Of a stretch of DNA of 64,000 nt, positions 38,615 through 47,775 are shown in pieces. Made by a program: the position numbers and the translations under genes. The stretch comes from Tabrizicola piscis (lineage in GTDB: Bacteria; Pseudomonadota; Alphaproteobacteria; Rhodobacterales; Rhodobacteraceae). Position 1 is the first letter of the stretch. Each line of letters opens with the position of its first letter. The notes beneath the pieces were generated by a model. It was not told where the DNA came from, made no database searches, and saw only the letters and a list, made by a program, of their open reading frames with translations. The stretch covers positions 3,968,001 through 4,032,000 of the forward strand of contig NZ_CP034328.1 in the NCBI RefSeq assembly GCF_003940805.1, given 5' to 3'.

Positions 38615-39591
38615 CAGCCGCGCTCATCGATCCCCAGCCGCTTCATCCGCCGGTAAAGCGTGGCGCGACCAAGGCCAAGGGCGCGCGCGGCTTCCGACAC
38701 ATTGCCCCCCGCGCGGGTCAGGGCGCGAATCACTGCGGCGCGTTCGGCCCCTTCAAGACCCGTCGGCCCGCCCTCACGCCCCAGAAGATCGACCACCGGA
38801 CGCGGCCGGATCAACCCCGTCGGCTCCAACCCGTGCCGCCTTCGCGCCTCGCGCGTGGCACCGACGACCACATCGTCGCCATCCACCGCCAGAAAGGCGG
38901 CACTTGCCGGATCTGCCCCGCTGGCCAGCACGATCCGGTGCTTTGGAAAGGCATTGCGGAACAGGTCCGCCTCGATCGCCTGCGCCACCCGGGTCACCAT
39001 CGCCTCGATCAGCCGGTTGAAGCCCTCGGTCTGGTCCGCGCGGGCCGAGCTGACATCCAGCGCCGCGATCAGCCCGCCATCGGGGCCAAAGACCGGCGCA
39101 TCGATGCAGCTCATCCCGATGTTCTGCGCAAGATAGTGCTGGTCGCGGTGAATGGTCAGCGCACGTTCCTCGGCCAGGCTGGTGCCGATCCCGTTGGTGC
39201 CCTGCGCCGCTTCGGACCAATCCGCCCCCGGGGCCAGACCCCAGGCGCGGAACACATCGGCATCCGCGGCTCCGGCACGGGCGTCGATCACCAGCCCCTT
39301 GGCATCGGTCAACAGGATCCCGCAGCCACAATGGCCGATCATGGCAAACAGGTCGTCCAGCTTTGGCGCGGCCACCGCCAGCACCTCTGCAAGCTCCTCG
39401 CGCCCCACGCGCAGCCGGTCACCATCAACTTCGGGCGCCGCAGCCCCAAGGCCGGGGTCCAGCCCATGTTTAAGCCAGGACCGCTGCCACGACGCGGCAA
39501 GCCGCGACCGCGCCGCCGCCGAACCGGAGTTCAGCGTCCCGATCACCCGTTCGACATGATCCCCCGCCTTGGCAGTCGGCGCCTTTGCCAT
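38614..39591 (-). CDS. AcoR-like regulator: GAF plus Fis HTH, no AAA+ domain
   Basis: A 325-residue regulator. A GAF-type sensor region (about 60-210, with GTNGIGTSLAEERALTIHRDQHY as in AcoR) is joined directly to a C-terminal Fis-type helix-turn-helix (AGGNVSEAARALGLGRATLYRRMKRLGI). The sigma-54-activating AAA+ module that normally sits between them is absent: no Walker A and no GAFTGA motif. It therefore probably acts as a simple activator or repressor. The start ATG 39591 is chosen over a longer reading to 39663. It likely controls the downstream aldehyde dehydrogenase. Confidence 0.85.
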   Translation of the reverse strand: MAKAPTAKAGDHVERVIGTLNSGSAAARSRLAASWQRSWLKHGLDPGLGAAAPEVDGDRLRVGREELAEVLAVAAPKLDDLFAMIGHCGCGILLTDAKGLVIDARAGAADADVFRAWGLAPGADWSEAAQGTNGIGTSLAEERALTIHRDQHYLAQNIGMSCIDAPVFGPDGGLIAALDVSSARADQTEGFNRLIEAMVTRVAQAIEADLFRNAFPKHRIVLASGADPASAAFLAVDGDDVVVGATREARRRHGLEPTGLIRPRPVVDLLGREGGPTGLEGAERAAVIRALTRAGGNVSEAARALGLGRATLYRRMKRLGIDERG

Positions 39592-39770
39592 CGTAACCCC
39601 CTTTGGAGTCGGGCCGCCCTTCCGTCCTTCCCGGAACACTACGCCACCCCGGCTATGGGGCAAGGGGCCATTCCACCGCCTGCTGTTGCACCGAAACGCA
39701 ACCAGACTGACACGGCATTGTCACCAATGCGTCGTACCTCAGTGGGATCGAGGCTCTCACGGACAGTCAG

Positions 39771-40670
39771 ATGACCGACACCAGCTTTCCCGCCGACCTA
39801 CCACAGCGCCCCTCCAGCTTCACCTACTCGCATCCCGGCCAATCCCGGTTTCGTCGCGGCCTGATCCGCACTGTCGAACGGCTCAGCGGGCGGCCCCGGT
39901 TGCACCGGCTTTACTGCGACTGGCAGGAACGCGGGAAGCGGTCAGGCGAGCCGGTCTTCGACGCCGCCCTGCGCCTTCTGGACGTGCGCCTGCAGATCGA
40001 GAACGAAGCTCATCTGGCGCATATTCCCGCGACCGGTGGCCTTTTGATCGTGGCGAACCATCCCTTCGGCATCTTGGACGGGCTGACCATCGGCCAGCTT
40101 GCCATGCGCCTGCGTGGCAATGTGCGGATCCTGACCAACAGCCTGCTGTGCCAGGTGCCCGAGATTGCGCCGCACCTTTTGCCCGTCGATTTCTCCGGCA
40201 CGCCCGAGGCGCGGCGTCTGACCAGCGCCACCCGCCGCCGCGCGGCCGAACTTCTGGCCGAGGGTCAGGTTGTCGCCATCTTTCCCGCCGGAGGGGTGGC
40301 CACCGCGAACAAGCCGGTCAAGGGCCGGGCTTGCGATGCCGAATGGCACCCCTTCGTCGGGCGACTGGCGACCATCCCTGGCGTGACAACACTGCCGGTG
40401 CATTTCTCGGGCCAGAACTCGCGTCTGTTCCAGATTGCCAGCCACCTGTCCTACCCGCTGCGTGTCGCGCTGATCTTTCACGAAACCCGCCGCCGCATGG
40501 GTTGCCCGCTGCGCCTGACCGTCGGAGCGCCGATCTTGACCTCGGATCTTGACCGGCTCGCCCGCAGCGATATCGCCAATTACCTGCGCCGCCAGACAAT
40601 GGCGCTGGCAGGATCAAGGGACATCGACCCGGATGAGGTGTTCATCTGGCCCCGTCATGTAAAGTGGTAG
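39771..40670 (+). CDS. PlsC-type lysophospholipid acyltransferase
   Basis: A 299-residue acyltransferase. The catalytic HxxxxxD-type box is NHPFGILDG, and FPAGGVAT is at the glycerophosphate-binding position (FPEG in others). It belongs to the hemolysin-like/OlsA-type PlsC group that acylates lyso-lipids such as lysophosphatidic acid or lyso-ornithine lipid; which one cannot be told. No membrane helix stands out. It stands alone, divergent from the AcoR-like gene and convergent with the Hint-domain gene. Confidence 0.88.
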   Translation: MTDTSFPADLPQRPSSFTYSHPGQSRFRRGLIRTVERLSGRPRLHRLYCDWQERGKRSGEPVFDAALRLLDVRLQIENEAHLAHIPATGGLLIVANHPFGILDGLTIGQLAMRLRGNVRILTNSLLCQVPEIAPHLLPVDFSGTPEARRLTSATRRRAAELLAEGQVVAIFPAGGVATANKPVKGRACDAEWHPFVGRLATIPGVTTLPVHFSGQNSRLFQIASHLSYPLRVALIFHETRRRMGCPLRLTVGAPILTSDLDRLARSDIANYLRRQTMALAGSRDIDPDEVFIWPRHVKW

Positions 40671-40691
40671 GTCAGTTCAAAAGCAGGCGGT

Positions 40692-41177
40692 CTACGCCAT
40701 AGCAGGGACATCAACCGCAGGGCAGGCGACCTCCAGCCCTTCGGCATAAATCACTTCGTCCTCGTCAAACCGCAGCGTGAACAGCCGCACCTGACGCAGA
40801 ACCTCGGTCACGATGAATTCGCCATCGGCCAGGCGTGACGCTGGAATGGCCGCAGCCTCGACACCATAAAGCGCACGCGCGCGCCAGTCGCGGATCATCA
40901 CGGGCTGGCCTGGGGCCAGAAGCAGGTCCTGCTCAGGCCGGTCATGGCCCAGTGTGGTAGCGCGGATCCGCACCACGGCCGCCATCCGGCGCTGCTTGAC
41001 TGACACCGCCACCAACCGCCGCGCCCCGGCGCGGGTCACGATCCTGTCGCCCGGCTCCAGAAACTCCACAGGCAGCACACCGTCCAACGTCCGCACCTGC
41101 GTACCTGCCATCAGGCCAAGTACTGACGGTTCTGCCGCCATGTCCGTCCGCGTGGCAAGCTCCGTCCCGATGTCCAT
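40692..41177 (-). CDS. Hint-domain protein
   Basis: A 161-residue protein with a Hedgehog/intein (Hint) fold: AGTQVRTLDGVLPVEFLEPGDRIVT, then LLLAPGQPVMI and EVIYAEGLEV. The splice-site nucleophile Cys/Ser expected at the domain start is Ala-Gly-Thr, so self-splicing is unlikely. Proteins of this kind are frequent in Rhodobacteraceae, usually of unknown role. ATG 41177 has AAGGGG upstream; a Lys/Arg-rich reading to 41282 lacks support. Confidence 0.8.
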   Translation of the reverse strand: MDIGTELATRTDMAAEPSVLGLMAGTQVRTLDGVLPVEFLEPGDRIVTRAGARRLVAVSVKQRRMAAVVRIRATTLGHDRPEQDLLLAPGQPVMIRDWRARALYGVEAAAIPASRLADGEFIVTEVLRQVRLFTLRFDEDEVIYAEGLEVACPAVDVPAMA

Positions 41178-41357
41178 GGCGTGCCCCTTCTGGTAGCTGT
41201 CCGGTTCAAGCAGGCTCACACGGGTTTGTGACCGCCGTTCGGTCCGCTTTCGTTGTTTTCGGGGCAGTTGTGGCCGCTTCACGCTGTGGTTGCGGCAGGA
41301 TAATGGCGGGCGATTGCCTCTCGCCCCCGCAATCAGGCTTTGCTAGAAGGGCGGCGT

Positions 41358-41442
41358 GCGGGTGTGGCGAAATTGGCAGACGCACCAGATTTAGGTTCTG
41401 GCGCCGCAAGGCGTGGGGGTTCAAGTCCCTCCACCCGCACCA
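41358..41442 (+). tRNA. tRNA-Leu (anticodon UAG)
   Basis: The acceptor GCGGGTG pairs with CACCCGC, followed by A and an encoded CCA. The anticodon stem CCAGA/TCTGG carries a loop TTTAGGT with anticodon TAG (reads CUA). A long variable arm (class II) and the T-loop TTCAAGT are present. Confidence 0.97.
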
Positions 41443-41605
41443 CGGTTGGGCGATGTCCGGGCCGTCCGATAGCCCTGTCGAAATACCCCTTACGTCGCCG
41501 CCAAAGCTTTGCTAGAAGGCCCGGAAAGTTGCGCCGGGCCATCGCCCGGCGATCCAGTTCTATTGTGCAATCGCACCCCAGATGACGTCAGGAAGGACAT
41601 CCAGC

Positions 41606-42940
41606 ATGCAGGTCACCGAGACCCTGAACGAAGGCCTCAAGCGCGGCTACACCATCACCGTCACCTCGGCCGAGCTGGACGCCAAGGTGCAGGAAAAGCT
41701 GCTCGAAGCCCAGCCCGAGGTTGAAATCAAGGGCTTTCGCAAGGGCAAGGTCCCACTGGCGATCCTGAAAAAGCAGTTCGGCCAGCGCATGATGGGCGAC
41801 GCGATGCAGGAAGCCATCGACGGCGCGATGAAGGACCACTTCGACAAATCCGGCGACCGTCCGGCGCTGCAGCCCGAAGTGAAGATGGTTGGCGGTGAGA
41901 CCTGGAAAGAAGGTCAGGACGTCGTGGTTGAAATGACCTATGACGCGCTGCCCCCGATCCCGGAGATCGACGCTGGCAAGATCAAGCTCGACCGTCTGAT
42001 CGTGAAAGCCGAAGCCGCCGCCGTGGACGAAGCGTTGGCCAACCTTGCCGCCACCGCGCAGTCGTTCGACGACCGCAAGAAGGGTGCCAAGGCCAAGGAC
42101 GGCGATCAGGTCGTGATCGACTTCAAGGGTTCCGTCGATGGGGAACTGTTCGAAGGTGGCTCGGGCGACGATTACCCGCTGGTGCTGGGCTCGAACTCCT
42201 TCATCCCGGGGTTCGAAGCGCAGCTTGTCGGAGCCAAGGTCGGTGACGAAGTGTCGGTCAACGTGACCTTCCCGGAAGCCTATGGCGCCAAGCATCTCGC
42301 CGGCAAGGCCGCCGTCTTCGCCTGCACGATCAAGGCCGTGAAGGAACCGAAGCCAGCCGAAGTCGATGACGAACTGGCCAAGAAATACGGCGCCGAAGAC
42401 CTTGCCGCGCTCAAGGCCCAGATCGCCGAACGGCTTGAAGCGGAATACAAGGGCGCTGCCCGCGCAGTCCTCAAGCGGTCGCTGCTGGACCAGCTGGATG
42501 GCATGGTGAAATTCGACCTGCCCGCCAATCTGGTCGAGGCTGAGGCCGCCCAGATCGCCCACCAGCTGTACCACGAAGAGCACCCGGAAGATCACGGCCA
42601 CAACCACGGTGAGATTGAAACGACGGATGAACACAAGGCCCTTGCCGAACGCCGCGTCCGCCTTGGCCTTCTCCTCGCTGAAATCGGCCGCAAAGCCGAA
42701 GTCACCGTCTCCGATGCCGAGATGACCCAGGCCGTCCTTGCCGCCGCCCGCCAGTACCCGGGGCAGGAACGTCAGTTCTTCGAATTCGTGCAGAAGAACC
42801 CGCAGATGCAACAGCAACTCCGCGCGCCGATCTTTGAAGACAAGGTTGTCGATCACATCGTGGCTTTGGCCAAGGTGAAGGACAAGGACGTCTCGAAGGA
42901 AGACCTGCAAAAGGCTGTCGAGGCGCTGGACGAAATGTAG
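41606..42940 (+). CDS. tig: Trigger factor chaperone/peptidyl-prolyl isomerase
   Basis: A 444-residue ribosome-associated chaperone. The ribosome-binding signature is in [20 protein letters not shown] (about 40-60), the FKBP-type isomerase domain at about 150-245 ([20 protein letters not shown]), then the helical substrate-binding arms. A His-rich stretch [14 protein letters not shown] (about 330-343) is unusual and could bind metal. ATG 41606 has AGGAAGG nine bases upstream. It is preceded by tRNA-Leu and closed by a strong terminator. Confidence 0.97.
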   Translation: MQVTETLNEGLKRGYTITVTSAELDAKVQEKLLEAQPEVEIKGFRKGKVPLAILKKQFGQRMMGDAMQEAIDGAMKDHFDKSGDRPALQPEVKMVGGETWKEGQDVVVEMTYDALPPIPEIDAGKIKLDRLIVKAEAAAVDEALANLAATAQSFDDRKKGAKAKDGDQVVIDFKGSVDGELFEGGSGDDYPLVLGSNSFIPGFEAQLVGAKVGDEVSVNVTFPEAYGAKHLAGKAAVFACTIKAVKEPKPAEVDDELAKKYGAEDLAALKAQIAERLEAEYKGAARAVLKRSLLDQLDGMVKFDLPANLVEAEAAQIAHQLYHEEHPEDHGHNHGEIETTDEHKALAERRVRLGLLLAEIGRKAEVTVSDAEMTQAVLAAARQYPGQERQFFEFVQKNPQMQQQLRAPIFEDKVVDHIVALAKVKDKDVSKEDLQKAVEALDEM

Positions 42941-42962
42941 TCCCGCAAGGGACCGCGTAACG

Positions 42963-42996
42963 AAGGGCCGCCCTGACCGGGCGGCCCTTTTGTTTT
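42963..42996 (+). terminator. Terminator after tig
   Basis: AAGGGCCGCCC pairs with GGGCGGCCCTT around TGACC, followed by TTTTGTTTT. It lies just before the convergent nucleotidase stop codon. Confidence 0.9.
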
Positions 42997-42997
42997 G

Positions 42998-44956
42998 CTA
43001 CAGCGTGATGCGGAACCGGGCAAAGCCGTCGGCCCCATCCCCCGCAGCTTCGATCTGCACGCCCTTGACATCGCTCAGATATTTCGCGCCACCCGGCCCG
43101 GTGTCGAACAGCACCGTTGTCCCCGGCAGTGCCGCAAAACCCCAGTTCGCGTCTGCCGCCGGGTTGATCGTGCCCTGCTCCACGATATAGCGGACGATCA
43201 CGTCGCGGTTGGTGTCGGGGGCCTCGAAGATCACCGTCGTGCCATCCGCCCCCGGAAACGCCCCGCCACCGCCCGCGCGATAGTTGTTGGTGGCCACCAC
43301 GAACCGCTGCGCCGGATCGACCGGTGCCCCGTTCCACGCAAGGTCCACGATCCGGCTAGCCGTAGCATCGACCACCGCACCGTCCTTGTCGAACTTCGAC
43401 GGTTGCGACAGGTCGATCCGGTAAGTCACCCCATCCATCACGTCGAAGTTGTAGCTGGGGAAGTCCGGGTTGATCAGCGTCTGATCTGCCCCGCCCGGCG
43501 TGATCTGGTTGAAGATCCCGGCCGACCGTTCCAGCCAGTCCTTCACCTCGGCCCCCGTGACAACCACGGCGCGCACCGTGTTGGGATAAAGGTACAGGTC
43601 CGCCACGTTCTTGATCGCCACATCGCCGACCGGCACGTCGGTATAATACTCCGGCCCGCCCCGACCACCCGCCTTGAACGGGGCTGCAGCCGACAACAGG
43701 GGCAGGTCAGCATATTCCGTTCCCGCCAGCATCTGCGTGATGTACCAGCTTTGCGCAATCGACACGATCTGCACCGAAGGATCGTCAGCCACCAAGGCGA
43801 AATAGCTGTGCAAGGGCGCCTTGGTCTTGCCCACCGCGCGGCGGACATAATCCAGCGTGGCGTCATGTTCGGCCTGCGCCGCTGCCAGCACCTCTGGCGC
43901 ATCCTCGACCAGCGCTGAAACGCTGCGGTCTTCATTCCGCTGCGAAATCGGCCGCGCCTCCGAGGTATGCGATACGATGCGCCAGCTGGTGCCATCCCGC
44001 TCCAGCAACAGGTCAACCAGACCCATATGGCTGCCCCAGAAGCCAGCCATCACCCCCGGTTTGCCGTTGATCGTGCCGGCGGCAAGGTCGACGCCCGCCA
44101 TCCCGTCAAAATCCGGGCCGGGGAAGACCAGATGGCTGTGCCCGGTCAGGATGGCGTCGATCCCCTCGATACCGGCAAGGGCAATCGCCGCATTCTCGGC
44201 CCCCTCGACCGCGTTCGGGTCACCCATGCCCGAATGGCACAGCGCCACGACGATATCTGCGCCATCCTCGCGGATCTGTGGCACCCAGGCCTTGGCCGTC
44301 GCCACGATGTCCCGCGCGGTCACGTTGCCTTCAAGGTGCTTGGCGTCCCAGTTCATGATCTGCGGCGGCACAAAGCCGATGATCCCGATGCGGATCGGAT
44401 GCGTCGCCCCCGCGCCATCGGTCAGCGTCCGGTCCAGGATTACATAAGGCGGCACCAGCGTCTCATCCTCGCGCGGGGTGGCCCCGGCAGACTTGGCCAC
44501 ATTGGCCGAGACGATGGGGAAATTCGCCCCCGCGACCGCGTTCATCAGGAAAGTCAGGCCATAGTTGAACTCATGATTGCCCAGCGTGGATCCGTCAAAT
44601 CCCAGCGTGTTCATCGCCGCGATGATCGGGTGCATCTGTCCCTGATCCATGCCCCGCTCATAGGCGATATAGTCGCCCATCGGGTTGCCCTGCAGGAAAT
44701 CGCCATTGTCGAGAAGGATGGAGTTCGTCGCTTCCGCCCGGATCGCCGCAATCAGGCTGGCCGTGCGTGACAGACCGACCGTGTCGATGGGCTTGTCGGC
44801 GTAGTAGTCGTAAGGAAAGACATGCACATGCAGGTCGGTCGTTTCCATCAGCCGCAGATGGGCCTGATTGGCCTGCGCGCGGGCCGAAAACGGGTGCAGG
44901 ACCAGAAGTCCGGTCGAACCGGCAATGAAACCCCGGCGGGTCAGGTGAATGGGCAT
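42998..44956 (-). CDS. Bifunctional 2',3'-cyclic-nucleotide phosphodiesterase/3'-nucleotidase (CpdB-like)
   Basis: A 652-residue metallophosphatase-plus-5'-nucleotidase protein. Metal motifs: TTDLHVHVFPYDYY, LLDNGDFLQGNPMGDY, LGNHEFNYG and GHSHLVFPG. The C-terminal nucleotidase domain shows the substrate aromatic region near NNYRAGGGGAFPG. A Tat signal TRRGFIAGSTGLLVL predicts periplasmic export. It scavenges phosphate and nucleosides from extracellular nucleotides. ATG 44956 has AAGGAG ahead; a start 43 codons earlier is unsupported. Confidence 0.93.
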   Translation of the reverse strand: MPIHLTRRGFIAGSTGLLVLHPFSARAQANQAHLRLMETTDLHVHVFPYDYYADKPIDTVGLSRTASLIAAIRAEATNSILLDNGDFLQGNPMGDYIAYERGMDQGQMHPIIAAMNTLGFDGSTLGNHEFNYGLTFLMNAVAGANFPIVSANVAKSAGATPREDETLVPPYVILDRTLTDGAGATHPIRIGIIGFVPPQIMNWDAKHLEGNVTARDIVATAKAWVPQIREDGADIVVALCHSGMGDPNAVEGAENAAIALAGIEGIDAILTGHSHLVFPGPDFDGMAGVDLAAGTINGKPGVMAGFWGSHMGLVDLLLERDGTSWRIVSHTSEARPISQRNEDRSVSALVEDAPEVLAAAQAEHDATLDYVRRAVGKTKAPLHSYFALVADDPSVQIVSIAQSWYITQMLAGTEYADLPLLSAAAPFKAGGRGGPEYYTDVPVGDVAIKNVADLYLYPNTVRAVVVTGAEVKDWLERSAGIFNQITPGGADQTLINPDFPSYNFDVMDGVTYRIDLSQPSKFDKDGAVVDATASRIVDLAWNGAPVDPAQRFVVATNNYRAGGGGAFPGADGTTVIFEAPDTNRDVIVRYIVEQGTINPAADANWGFAALPGTTVLFDTGPGGAKYLSDVKGVQIEAAGDGADGFARFRITL

Positions 44957-45105
44957 GACGTTCACTCCTTGATGACTCCTGCGTCTATCAACTACCCGCA
45001 ATGGTTGCATGACAAGCCTGCAGATCGCCGCCCGGCTTGAACCTGCCTTTCGGGCCCGGGCACAGACAGGCAAGGTCCCGGCCATGGCGGCTTGCCTGAC
45101 CCGCG

Positions 45106-46044
45106 TCAGCTTCGGCGGATCACCACCAGCCCGGCGCCGATGATGACGGCGATGCCCAGCCAGCCGACGGGATCAGGAAGTTCGCCCCAGATCAGCCAGC
45201 CCCACAGCACGGCCCAGAACATGAAGCTGTATTCAAACGGCGCGATGGTCGAGGACGGCGCTACCCGATAGGCGTTGGTCAACAGGGTCAGACCCACCGC
45301 CGCGATGACGCCACAGGCGGCCATAAGGGCAAGGTCAGTCAGTCCCGGCGTCACCCAACCGCGTGTCAGAAAGGCCAGCGACGGGTGCGATGCATCCGCC
45401 AGTTGGCCCGAGCCATAGACCGCCGACAGGGCCAGCGCGCACAGAAGAAAGCAAAGGTTGCCCCAAAAGGCCATCGCCGCCGCCGTCTCGGTCCGCCCAA
45501 GGGGGCGTGCCGCCACCATGGACAGGCCGTAGCCAAGCGCCCCAAGGATCGGCAGCAGCGCGGCCACCTCGAACCCCGCAGTGCCGGGCTTGACGATCAG
45601 CAGCACCCCGGCAAACCCCGCCGCCACTGCAACGGCCGCCACCGGGCTGACGCGTTCGCCCAGCAACACCGCCGCCGCGATGGTGATGAACAACGGCCCG
45701 GTGAAGAACAGCGCCACCGTGTCGGCCATCGGCATCGTCGCAAGCCCCAGATAATAGGCGGTATAGGCGACAAACCCCAGAAGCCCCCGCGCCAGCATCT
45801 TCCACCAGCCCGGGGTGGTGATCGTGGTCAGACGGCCATCGAACCACCAGACAATCGCCAGATGAAAGGGCAGGGCCACACAGCTGCGCAGCACCATCGC
45901 CTGATGCAAGGGATAGTCGCCGGACAACTGCTTCAGGATCAGGTCCTGCACCGAAAAGACGGCGATTCCGACAACAAGGGCAAGGATGCCCACACTGGTG
46001 GCTGACATGCGCATGCCCGGCACGCTACGCGCCGCCTTGGCCAT
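45106..46044 (-). CDS. EamA/DMT-family transporter
   Basis: A 312-residue membrane protein with ten predicted helices arranged as two EamA repeats; the second ends with PFEYSFMFWAVLWGWLIWGELPD, typical of RhaT/PecM-like exporters. Function is probably metabolite export; the substrate is not predictable. It stands alone between the nucleotidase and the rplI terminator. Confidence 0.88.
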   Translation of the reverse strand: MAKAARSVPGMRMSATSVGILALVVGIAVFSVQDLILKQLSGDYPLHQAMVLRSCVALPFHLAIVWWFDGRLTTITTPGWWKMLARGLLGFVAYTAYYLGLATMPMADTVALFFTGPLFITIAAAVLLGERVSPVAAVAVAAGFAGVLLIVKPGTAGFEVAALLPILGALGYGLSMVAARPLGRTETAAAMAFWGNLCFLLCALALSAVYGSGQLADASHPSLAFLTRGWVTPGLTDLALMAACGVIAAVGLTLLTNAYRVAPSSTIAPFEYSFMFWAVLWGWLIWGELPDPVGWLGIAVIIGAGLVVIRRS

Positions 46045-46100
46045 ATCTGTCCTGCCGCCGACAGCGGAATGTCAAATCCGCGCCGCACCGCAAACGCAAA

Positions 46101-46124
46101 CCGCGCCGGGTTTCCCCGGCGCGG
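46101..46124 (-). terminator. Terminator of the rpsF-rpsR-rplI operon
   Basis: On the transcript, CCGCGCCGGG and CCCGGCGCGG close a GAAA tetraloop, followed by TTTGCGTTTG. Ten-base GC stem, position right after rplI. Confidence 0.75.
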
Positions 46125-46149
46125 CTTCAGTCCCCGAAAGGGGAAACGC

Positions 46150-46719
46150 TTATTCTTCCGACGCCGCAGCGCCCATTTCGTCGAACAGCTCGGCAATCTC
46201 GAAATCTGCCGCCGCTTCGGCTTCTGCCGCCAGATCCTGGATCGACTTGCCCGAAGCCTGCAGTTCGGCTTCTTCCACCGACCGGGCCACGTTCAGCTTG
46301 ACCTTCGACACCACTTCCGGGTGCAGCTGCACCGTGACAGTGTGGATGCCAAGTTCCTTGATCGGCTTGTCCAGCACGATCTGGCCGCGATGCACGGTAA
46401 AGCCCGCTTCCGTCGCCGCATCCGCCGCATCGCGCGGCGTGACCGAACCGTAAAGCGCCCCGGCGTCGGAGGCCGAGCGGATCACCACGAAGGTCTGGCC
46501 ATCCAGCTTGGCGCCGACAGCTTCGGCTTCCTTGCGGGTTTCCAGGTTGGTGGCTTCCAGCTGGGCTTTCTTCGCTTCGAACGACTTGATGTTCGATTCG
46601 TTGGCGCGCAGCGCCTTGCCCTGGGGCAGAAGGTAGTTCCGCGCAAAGCCGTCCTTGACGTTGACGACTTCGCCCATCTGGCCAAGCTTGGCCACGCGTT
46701 CCAGAAGGATCACTTGCAT
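46150..46719 (-). CDS. rplI: 50S ribosomal protein L9
   Basis: A 189-residue L9. The N-terminal signature [19 protein letters not shown] and [10 protein letters not shown] is present, followed by the connecting helix and C-terminal domain. The acidic tail (residues 160-189) makes it longer than E. coli L9, as common in alphaproteobacteria. Last gene of rpsF-rpsR-rplI, 12 bases after rpsR. Confidence 0.98.
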   Translation of the reverse strand: MQVILLERVAKLGQMGEVVNVKDGFARNYLLPQGKALRANESNIKSFEAKKAQLEATNLETRKEAEAVGAKLDGQTFVVIRSASDAGALYGSVTPRDAADAATEAGFTVHRGQIVLDKPIKELGIHTVTVQLHPEVVSKVKLNVARSVEEAELQASGKSIQDLAAEAEAAADFEIAELFDEMGAAASEE

Positions 46720-46731
46720 GTCATGTGCTCC

Positions 46732-46959
46732 TTATTTCACGGCATAGGGCAGGAGGGCGAGGAAGCGGGCGCGCTTGATGGCCGTGGCCAGTTCGCGCTG
46801 CTTCTTTGCCGACACTGCGGTGATACGGGACGGCACGATCTTGCCACGCTCCGAGATGTAGCGCTGCAGCAGACGCGTGTCTTTGTAGTCGATCGCCGGT
46901 GCATTGTCGCCCGAGAAGGGGCAAACCTTGCGGCGGCGGAAAAATGGTTTGTTCGCCAT
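46732..46959 (-). CDS. rpsR: 30S ribosomal protein S18
   Basis: A 75-residue S18 with [33 protein letters not shown], the family signature. Middle gene of the conserved operon; it binds next to S6 on 16S rRNA. A start at 46959 gives the expected length; longer readings overlap rpsF. Confidence 0.98.
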   Translation of the reverse strand: MANKPFFRRRKVCPFSGDNAPAIDYKDTRLLQRYISERGKIVPSRITAVSAKKQRELATAIKRARFLALLPYAVK

Positions 46960-46988
46960 GGTTTATGAACCTTTCTTCAAGCTGATGA

Positions 46989-47456
46989 TCAACGACGCGG
47001 AGCGCCGAACGACGGGCGCTCGCCACGGTCGCCGCCACGGTCGGGACGGTCCCCGCCAAAGCTCGGCCGTTCGCGGCGTTCGCCACCAAAGCCGCCGCGA
47101 TCACCGCGGTCACCCCGGTCGCCGTCACGCTCTTCGCGCTTCTGCATCTGGACCGACACGCCTTCGGCATGCTTGTCGACCTTGATGGTCAGCACGCGCA
47201 TCACGTCGTCATGCAGGCGCATCAGGCGTTCCATTTCCTGCACGGCAGCGGCGGGCGCGTCCGATTTCAGAAAGGCATAGTGGCCCTTGCGGTTCTTGTT
47301 GATCTTGTAGGCCATCGTCTTGACGCCCCAGTACTCGTTTTCAACGACTTTGCCGCCGTTGTCCGCAAGGACGGTCGAGAAGTGTTCGATAAGGCCTTCG
47401 GCTTGCGCGTTGGACAGGTCCTGACGCGAAATGAAGACATGCTCGTAAAGAGGCAT
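46989..47456 (-). CDS. rpsF: 30S ribosomal protein S6 with Arg/Gly/Asp-rich tail
   Basis: A 155-residue S6. The ferredoxin-like S6 fold occupies residues 1-100 (MPLYEHVFISRQDLS, ENEYWGVKTMAYKINKNRKGHYAF). A low-complexity tail of about 50 residues follows, made of repeats such as GDRGDRGDRGGF and RPSFGG. Such tails are common in this group, and this one is long. First gene of the operon, behind a sigma-70-like promoter. Confidence 0.97.
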   Translation of the reverse strand: MPLYEHVFISRQDLSNAQAEGLIEHFSTVLADNGGKVVENEYWGVKTMAYKINKNRKGHYAFLKSDAPAAAVQEMERLMRLHDDVMRVLTIKVDKHAEGVSVQMQKREERDGDRGDRGDRGGFGGERRERPSFGGDRPDRGGDRGERPSFGAPRR

Positions 47457-47775
47457 GCGGGTATCCTTCGTCTCGGGGCGGCTTCAAAGGACGGGCAAAC
47501 TTCCCTGCGGCCCGTCCACGAGAGGCATCGCCGGTTCATGGAAATGCAGGGAAGATGCGGCCTTATACAGACCTTTCTTGCAGGCGCAAGCGGAATGGCC
47601 GTTCCAGCGTACCCCCTGTTCCCGGCCTGCCCCGCGCAAGGCCCGGGCCGTTCCGCTTTCTGTTCGCTGGCGAACACTCAACCTTCCCTTGTGCCGGATT
47701 GCCGCGCTGCGGCATCCCCGCGCATCTTCCGCCTTGTCAACCGGGCCGCCGTGCCCCCGTAACCCAAGGTGAAGA
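47457..47775. other. Divergent intergenic region, rpsF and yceI
   Basis: 319 bases between divergent genes. It contains the rpsF promoter (47562-47589) and presumably the promoter for the plus-strand YceI gene, which I could not place. No other gene was seen. Confidence 0.5.
47562..47589 (-). promoter_or_regulatory. Sigma-70-type promoter of rpsF
   Basis: Read on the minus strand: TTGCGC, 16-base spacer, TATAAG. It lies about 105 bases before the rpsF start. Confidence 0.5.

Noticed and set aside
41358..41442. tRNA-Leu as integration site of a mobile element
   Set aside because: No integrase or repeated tRNA end nearby; housekeeping genes flank it.
41588..42910. 440-residue minus-strand reading opposite tig
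   Set aside because: It mirrors the trigger factor codons, has no ribosome site and matches no family; typical of GC-rich antisense frames.
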